Positions 23,114 through 25,348 of a DNA stretch of 25,348 nt are shown here, one piece after another; the stretch's first letter is position 1; every line of letters begins with the position of its first letter. This stretch comes from Nitrospirota bacterium. GTDB lineage: Bacteria > Nitrospirota_A > Leptospirillia > Leptospirillales > Leptospirillaceae. Position numbers and translations under genes: made by a program. The notes below the pieces were generated by a model. The model was not told the origin of the DNA. It saw only the letters and a program-made list of their open reading frames with translations, and searched no databases. The stretch spans positions 1-25,348 of the forward strand of contig JAKCCY010000032.1 in NCBI GenBank assembly GCA_021838765.1, read 5' to 3'.

Positions 23114-24362
23114 GGGAAAGAATACCGATCTTGAACTCAAGAATCCAGGAATTCCGTCTCCCGTTTCGGATAGCCTGACAGAGCTGTTGCGGGAGGGAGC
23201 CAGGAGGATGCTCATGGAGGCGGTGGAAGCGGAAGTGCAGGAATTTCTCAGTCGTCATGCCGCATTGAAAGACGGGAAAAACCGGCAGAGGGTTGTGAGA
23301 AACGGATATTTGCCGGAACGGACGATCCAGACAGGGTTGGGGAATATCCCGGTCAAGGCGCCGAGGATTCGGGACCGGGCCGGAGAGATCCGTTTTTCCT
23401 CCAGGATTCTCCCGCCCTATCTCCGTCGCACCAAAAGCATTGCCGAGCTATTGCCATGGCTGTACCTCCGGGGGATCTCCACCGGCGATTTCAGTTCGGT
23501 TCTGACCAGTCTTCTGGGCCAGGATGCCCCGGGACTTTCGGCCGCAACGATCCGGCGTCTGAAAGAGACCTGGACGCAAGAACATCTCCAGTGGGCAAAA
23601 CGGGACCTGTCCCAGAAGACATATGTCTACCTCTGGGCGGACGGGATTCATTTCAATGTCCGGATGGACGAGGCCAATCATTGTGTTCTGGTGATCATCG
23701 GGGCCACGAAGGACGGGAAGAAGGAGCTTCTGGCCATCCAGGACGGCTACAGGGAAAGCGAACAGTCCTGGAAGGAACTGCTGCTCGATCTGAAGAAACG
23801 TGGGTTGGCGATCGATCCCAAATTGGCGGTGGGAGATGGGGCGCTGGGATTCTGGAAAGCCCTGCCCGAGGTCTTCGGAACCACCCAGGCCCAACGGTGC
23901 TGGGTGCATAAGACGGCGAACATCCTGAACAAGCTCCCGAAGGCCAAACAGCCCAAGGCCAAAAGCGATCTCCATCAGATCTGGATGGCGGAGACACGAG
24001 AGGCAGCGCACAAGGCGTTCGACTATTTTCTCTCGGCCTATCAGGACAAGTATCCGAAGACTGCCGAATGCCTGAAAAAGGACCGGGAGGCTCTTCTGGC
24101 TTTTTATGACTTTCCGGCCGAACACTGGATCCACATCCGGACCACGAACCCGATCGAATCAACCTTTGCCACGGTCCGGCATCGCACCGTCAAGACCCGG
24201 GGATGCGTCTCCCGGGAGAGCATGCTGGCGATGGTCTTCAAACTGGCGATTACGGCTCAAGAGCGCTGGAGACGGCTGAAAGGGTCGGAGCGCCTGGGAG
24301 AAGTCCTGGAAGGGATCGTCTTCAAAAATGGAGTTCGGGAGGAGGAAGCCCATGCCGCCTGA
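23112..24362 (+). CDS. IS256-family (Transposase_mut) transposase
   Basis: 416 residues from the ATG at 23112, with AAAGGAG upstream. A longer frame to 22986 lacks a ribosome-binding site and falls outside the usual family start. The catalytic triad is visible: Asp177 in LWADGIHFNVR, Asp242 in AVGDGALGFWKAL and Glu349 in RTTNPIESTFATVRHRT. The C-x2-H motif (QRCWVHK, Cys263/His266) and flanking KTANILNKLPK are classic for IS256. It is apparently intact. The coding sequence overlaps the next gene by 11 bp. An 11-bp inverted repeat around its start codon suggests translational control. Confidence 0.96.
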   Translation: MGKNTDLELKNPGIPSPVSDSLTELLREGARRMLMEAVEAEVQEFLSRHAALKDGKNRQRVVRNGYLPERTIQTGLGNIPVKAPRIRDRAGEIRFSSRILPPYLRRTKSIAELLPWLYLRGISTGDFSSVLTSLLGQDAPGLSAATIRRLKETWTQEHLQWAKRDLSQKTYVYLWADGIHFNVRMDEANHCVLVIIGATKDGKKELLAIQDGYRESEQSWKELLLDLKKRGLAIDPKLAVGDGALGFWKALPEVFGTTQAQRCWVHKTANILNKLPKAKQPKAKSDLHQIWMAETREAAHKAFDYFLSAYQDKYPKTAECLKKDREALLAFYDFPAEHWIHIRTTNPIESTFATVRHRTVKTRGCVSRESMLAMVFKLAITAQERWRRLKGSERLGEVLEGIVFKNGVREEEAHAA

Positions 24363-24993
24363 GAAGGGAGTAGGCCATGGAAAAGGAGAGGGTCCGAACG
24401 CCGGGGAAGAATCTCTCCTGCAGTTCAAGGTCACGCTGAAAGGGATCCGGCCTCCGGTCTGGAGGCGTTTTATGGTTCCGGAAGACTTCTCGCTCTCCGA
24501 CTTGCACGATGTCCTTCAGGAGGTCATGGGATGGTGGGATGGTCATCTGCACCAGTTTCTGTGCAAGAGAAAACGGTATGGCGTTCCAGATCCCGATTGG
24601 GATTTCGACAAGATCATTGACGACAGCAGGATCACGATCAAGGATCTCGCTCTTTCCGTCAAGGACAAGATCCTCTATGAGTACGACTTCGGAGACGGAT
24701 GGGAACATGAGCTGGTGGTGGAAAAGATCCTGCCGGCAGAAGGGAAAATCGTCCCCGTGTGTCTCAAGGGGGCCCGGGCTTGTCCGCCAGAGGACTGCGG
24801 GGGACCCTGGGGATATGAAAATCTTCTGGAGGTTCTCAAAAATCCGGAAGACGGGGAATACGCGTCATGGAAGAAGTGGCTTCCCGAGGACTTTGACCCG
24901 GAGCATTTTGATCTCGACGGAATCAACAGGCGCCTGTCTTCGAGAAAGTGGACGACTCCTCCTTCCCGGAAGAGACGGAAAAAGACTGTATGA
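24352..24993 (+). CDS. Plasmid pRiA4b ORF-3-like protein (IS1096 TnpR-like passenger)
   Basis: 213 residues from the ATG at 24352, preceded by GGGAGGAGG about seven to fifteen bases upstream; it overlaps the transposase end by 11 bp. Family motifs: LQFKVTLKGIRPPVWRRFMVPEDFSLSDLHDVLQEVMGWWDGHLHQF, the YEYDFGDGWEHEL segment, and the ACPPEDCGGPWGYENLLEVL Cys-x-x-x-x-Cys signature with following basic tail (TTPPSRKRRKK). This family (PRiA4_ORF3) is known as a companion of some insertion sequences such as IS1096, with unknown biochemical function. Overlap with the transposase suggests it is carried as a passenger. A frame from 24328 adds eight residues and is less well supported. Confidence 0.85.
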   Translation: MPPEKGVGHGKGEGPNAGEESLLQFKVTLKGIRPPVWRRFMVPEDFSLSDLHDVLQEVMGWWDGHLHQFLCKRKRYGVPDPDWDFDKIIDDSRITIKDLALSVKDKILYEYDFGDGWEHELVVEKILPAEGKIVPVCLKGARACPPEDCGGPWGYENLLEVLKNPEDGEYASWKKWLPEDFDPEHFDLDGINRRLSSRKWTTPPSRKRRKKTV

Positions 24994-25020
24994 GCATTCC
25001 GCTCATCTATTCGGGACGAT

Positions 25021-25167
25021 ATGGAGTCTCTCTATCAGGAGATCGGCCATCTCAGCACCCAACTGAACTGGCTAAAAAAAGTCGGGGATGAGCTAAGTCA
25101 TGGAGACCGCAAAAACCTGCTCGAACGCGACTGTCTGGAGTTTTCTGCAAGATTTCACCTAAGCTGA
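25021..25167 (+). pseudogene. Fragment of an IS3-family orfA (C-terminal part)
   Basis: The frame reads MESLYQEIGHLSTQLNWLKKVG and continues to a TGA at 25165-25167. The leucine-zipper-like LYQEIGxLxxQLNWLKK stretch is typical of IS3-family OrfA C-termini, which precede the frameshift into OrfB. Following residues (LLERDCLEFS) resemble the start of OrfB (…DHPELS…) in a decayed state. The N-terminal part is absent: the preceding sequence belongs to the IS256-type element. The IS21-type repeat array begins inside its last codons. It is a relic, not a working gene. Confidence 0.6.
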
Positions 25168-25246
25168 CCCCTCCGGTTTCACGAAACTGACCCCCCTGAT
25201 TTCACCCCATAGGGACCCCCTCAATTTCAAATCATTGACCCCCGAA
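25153..25246 (+). repeat. IS21-type terminal repeat array (four degenerate units)
   Basis: TTTCA begins each unit at 25153, 25177, 25200 and 25225, spaced 24, 23 and 25 bases. Each unit continues to a GACCCC block (TGACCCC in units 1, 2 and 4; GGACCCC in unit 3). Multiple direct repeats at the ends, serving as transposase-binding sites, are characteristic of IS21-family elements. The istA-like start follows at once, so this should be the element's left end. Confidence 0.75.
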
Positions 25247-25260
25247 AAGGGAGGCCGATT

Positions 25261-25348
25261 GTGGCCGGAAAACGCAAAGGAACCCGTATGCTTGAGGAAA
25301 TTCAGCGACTGAAATCGATGGGGTTTGGAAAAAAGGCGATAGCACGGA
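25261..25348 (+). CDS. istA: IS21-family transposase IstA, 5' end only
   Basis: GTG start at 25261 with AAGGGAGG (25247-25254) six bases upstream. The visible 29 residues (VAGKRKGTRMLEEIQRLKSM… GFGKKAIAR) match the start of IstA, whose N-terminal helix-turn-helix begins with E-I-x-R-L-K-x-x-G-x-x-x-x-A-I-A-R. The gene is cut by the window edge. An ATG at 25288 is a possible alternative start but lacks an obvious ribosome-binding site. IstA is the DDE transposase; the helper ATPase IstB would follow outside the window. Confidence 0.8.
   Translation, partial: MAGKRKGTRMLEEIQRLKSMGFGKKAIAR

Larger units (their letters stand above)
22965..25020 (+). mobile_element. IS256-family element with passenger gene (ends tentative)
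   Basis: Contains the transposase at 23112-24362 and the pRiA4b ORF-3-like gene at 24352-24993. Candidate imperfect terminal inverted repeats are ATCATACCGATAG (22965-22977) and its counterpart CTATTCGGGACGAT (25007-25020), which agree at most positions when one gap is allowed. No target duplication is evident next to these ends, so the borders are weak. The element boundary on the right is supported by IS3-type coding sequence beginning at about 25021. Confidence 0.4.

Overview
The window reads as a chromosomal segment of a Gram-negative bacterium of moderate G+C. It has a secretin-type outer-membrane channel, two lipoproteins with clear lipoboxes, a complete ectoine/5-hydroxyectoine operon and several mobile-element pieces. 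The combination is compatible with an acidophilic Nitrospirota such as Leptospirillum. That assignment is inference from gene content only; there is no rRNA or other phylogenetic marker here.

Layout. (1) 1-8929, minus strand: a compact operon for a type IVb (R64/IncI1 thin-pilus-like) pilus. In transcription order it holds two prepilins, a PilT-like ATPase, a PilO2-like protein, a bitopic GspM/PilO-type protein, PilP, a lipoprotein secretin (PilN) with a Gly/Met repeat, an assembly ATPase (PilQ/PilB/GspE family) with altered nucleotide-site residues, and a GspF/PilC-type platform protein cut by the window edge. The operon is preceded by an extremely A+T-rich tract, an extended -10 promoter candidate and a leader hairpin. 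(2) 9247-10088, minus strand: two small lipoproteins, one TRL-like and one Cys-rich, ending in a good intrinsic terminator. (3) 10465-18226: an osmotic-stress island. It has a ProP-type MFS osmolyte transporter (minus), ectABCD (plus), a SAM methyltransferase (plus) and an MscS channel (minus). Between proP and ectA lie about 770 bp without an intact gene, containing what looks like the 3' tail of a tnpB (IS200/IS605-type) element. (4) 18359-20137: a zinc alcohol dehydrogenase and a divergent msrA. (5) 20248-22815, minus: a CBS-like/GGDEF/GGDEF/EAL cyclic-di-GMP protein with an operator-like perfect dyad upstream. (6) 22965-25348: a mobile-element pile-up. An IS256-family transposase is translationally overlapped by a pRiA4b ORF-3-like passenger gene, followed by a fragment of an IS3-type orfA, which runs into the repeat-rich left end and istA start of an IS21-family element.

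How the parts work together. The pilus operon supplies every structural core part of a type IVb machine except a prepilin peptidase, which is not visible here. The osmotic island pairs synthesis (EctABCD) and uptake (ProP) of compatible solutes with a release valve (MscS). The cyclic-di-GMP protein may tie surface attachment to signalling, but no direct link is visible in sequence. Several start sites were moved from the longest ORF to an internal codon because a strong Shine-Dalgarno sequence or an ATGA overlap supports it. These include TTG starts for ectA and msrA.
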